The notes under the pieces are model-generated. The model did not search any database. It saw nothing but the letters and a program-made list of their open reading frames with translations, and was not told where the DNA came from. 64,000 nt of DNA, taken from Xiphias gladius (Eukaryota; Chordata; Actinopteri; Istiophoriformes; Xiphiidae). Positions within the stretch are counted from its first letter, which is position 1, and each line of letters begins with the position of its first letter. The stretch lies in the NCBI RefSeq assembly GCF_016859285.1, contig NC_053406.1, positions 11,420,026 to 11,484,025 of the forward strand, read 5' to 3'. The position numbers and the translations under genes were made by a program. Positions 62,231 through 64,000 of the stretch are shown in pieces.

Positions 62231-64000
62231 TAAGCCTAGTTAGGGAAATGTTTGACTATCAGTTCACAGTATTCAGTGACCACCAACATGTCATACTGAT
62301 ACTCTGATACTGATCGTAAGAATAGATACAGAAACTAAAAAAGCCATGCAGTTAAAGTGTGGAGATTTTTTAAATAGGATATTTTATATAGCATGATTTA
62401 AACATTCATACTGATACAAATCCTGCTCCACAGCAAACAACTATAAAGCCATTTGGCGGTTATCTGCTCCTCCTGGTCCTTCAGGGACCTGCGGCCCATC
62501 TGAGAAATTCATTACCTTCCTCGTCTCACACAAACTGCATCTGTATTTACAGTTGGGCCTCAAAACACAATTTCCAGATGTGTCTAAATTCTTTGCGTCT
62601 CTCTAAGACTGGCCTTGTGATGTAACAGATGGATCATTAGTTTCTGGTATAAGGTAATGTTCAACACACCGATTATGCCATGGAGGGAAATTTTCCCCTA
62701 TCCCAATGTAATCTGTCATTTAATAAAGGATGGTTACCTATTAAAAACATGGAAAGCAACAATTCATTTTGTTATTTATGTAATTCCAGTTTAAATTTGA
62801 GCAGTTTTTTGATTTTACTTTTCATATGTAAGCATAGTTAATCACATCAGGATCCACTGTAGTTTGAGACAAGTAAAGATTAGTTGCACTAATGTAAATT
62901 AAAATCATCATATTGTAGTAATATAGTAAGGACCATATGTTTGCAATCACTTTAATGTAGAGCTGAAAAAGGCACATGCTCACTATATTATACAATAGCT
63001 ACCGCTATACCTTAACAAAATATGAGATACAAATCCAACATACACTTAGTTCTAGTGTATGACCCTTGTTAACCCTCATTTAATAAGGGTTTAAATACAA
63101 GGATATACGTTATATGGCCATAACTGAATGACTATATTTAAAAAAACAAACAAAAACAAAAAACCTGATCTGACATAAACATAAAATATTTTACATTAAT
63201 AGTCTTGATGGTAAACAGCACAGAATTTGGGGACATACTGTGCAGTGTAAATGCGGTCACATACCTCTGAGTTAATAATGCCACATTAAAAACAAGGTTA
63301 AATATCAAGATTAGGTGTTATCAGTATAAACAGGAGGTGATGTGAACTGGTGTGTGCTACTAAGCTCATACATAGAAATTGGTGATAAAAGTTATAATGC
63401 ATACCTGACTCCCCTTTCATGCTCCCTGCTAAAATCAGCGGTGAAATTCAGACCTTTGTTTTCACCCAAACAAAAGCAGCATCACCTTAAAAGAGAGCAC
63501 ACAGGATGTCACGTTTTCATCCAAAGTAGATACTGAAATTGGATTTTAATACAGATTAAGATGAGAAAAATTTCTTTATAAACCCTGAAATATTATATTT
63601 GGGAAAACTGTCTACAACTGTGTGAGACTTACCCAATTAAACCGATACTTGAAATAAGCATTCACAGCACTGAAACAATGACTGGGAAATCCCACAGTGA
63701 GTATCATCTTGGCTATTTTCAGTATCCTGCTAAAAGCTGTGAAGTCGGGTGTAACACAACCGCAATCATATATCATAGTCTGTTCAATGAAAATGCCACT
63801 GAGAGCAACACATTAAAGGATGTCCTTTACACAAAGTAGCAGGAAACTGCTGTCAAATATGTTTCAAAGGATATTTGCAATTGTTACTGATATCTTTTAT
63901 CAGTAGCATGATACCACAGCTGTTCTTAAAATATCGCTTTTTACGATATAGTTTAAATTTCCTATTCTTTAGTTGATATCCGAATTGGCTATGCAGTAAC
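62231..64000. other. AT-rich stretch downstream of zbtb38, nothing recognised
   Basis: I see no coding exon, structured RNA or recognisable repeat in this 1.8 kb. A second zbtb38 poly(A) signal candidate is at 62722-62727. Short open frames here are under 70 codons and show no family resemblance. Confidence 0.5.

Overview
This is ordinary nuclear DNA from a teleost fish, most likely a percomorph. It has compact vertebrate-style spliced genes with GT-AG introns, long (CA)n tracts, Tc1/mariner and L1-like remnants, and several interspersed repeats that I recognise as typical of percomorph genomes. There is no prokaryotic, plasmid or phage content.

Layout. About 1-11.1 kb is the start of dner intron 1, read on the minus strand, and is filled with repeats. 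Exon 1 of dner (signal peptide plus first EGF repeat) lies at 11128-11484 (-); the rest of dner is outside the window to the left. From 16451 to 43236 (-) I could thread the complete coding sequence of trip12, a HECT E3 ubiquitin ligase, through 41 coding exons. Every splice phase is consistent and the sum is 2058 codons plus a stop. A probable noncoding first exon ends near 46702. Head to head with it is fbxo36 (47079-48401, +; four coding exons, 175 aa). After about 9 kb with no firm gene comes the single large coding exon of zbtb38 (57837-61502, +; 1221 aa), a BTB zinc-finger protein.

How the genes relate. The order dner - trip12 - fbxo36 is the order known in human 2q36. ZBTB38 is on human chromosome 3, so its position next to fbxo36 is a fish-side rearrangement or duplicate arrangement. 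trip12 and fbxo36 share a divergent promoter of about 350 bp holding a C17 tract and, just upstream of the fbxo36 ATG, an RFX X-box-like site. Both encode ubiquitin-ligase components, but they belong to different ligase classes, so the shared promoter need not mean a shared pathway.

Most unusual observations. (1) zbtb38 keeps its N-terminal finger block, but its C-terminal block is reduced from five fingers in human to two plus orphan CxxC pairs. (2) fbxo36 has a 117-bp intron that is open and in frame, so its retention would give a longer protein. (3) An L1-like remnant in a trip12 intron contains an inverted duplication of its own 3' coding part. (4) A possible small unrecognised two-exon reading frame lies at 49895-50356. 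(5) X-box-like and CTCF-like motifs are scattered over the window. I found no convincing new biological system; these are local oddities in a conserved vertebrate block. All assignments come from reading the sequence and from remembered family sequences. No alignments were run.
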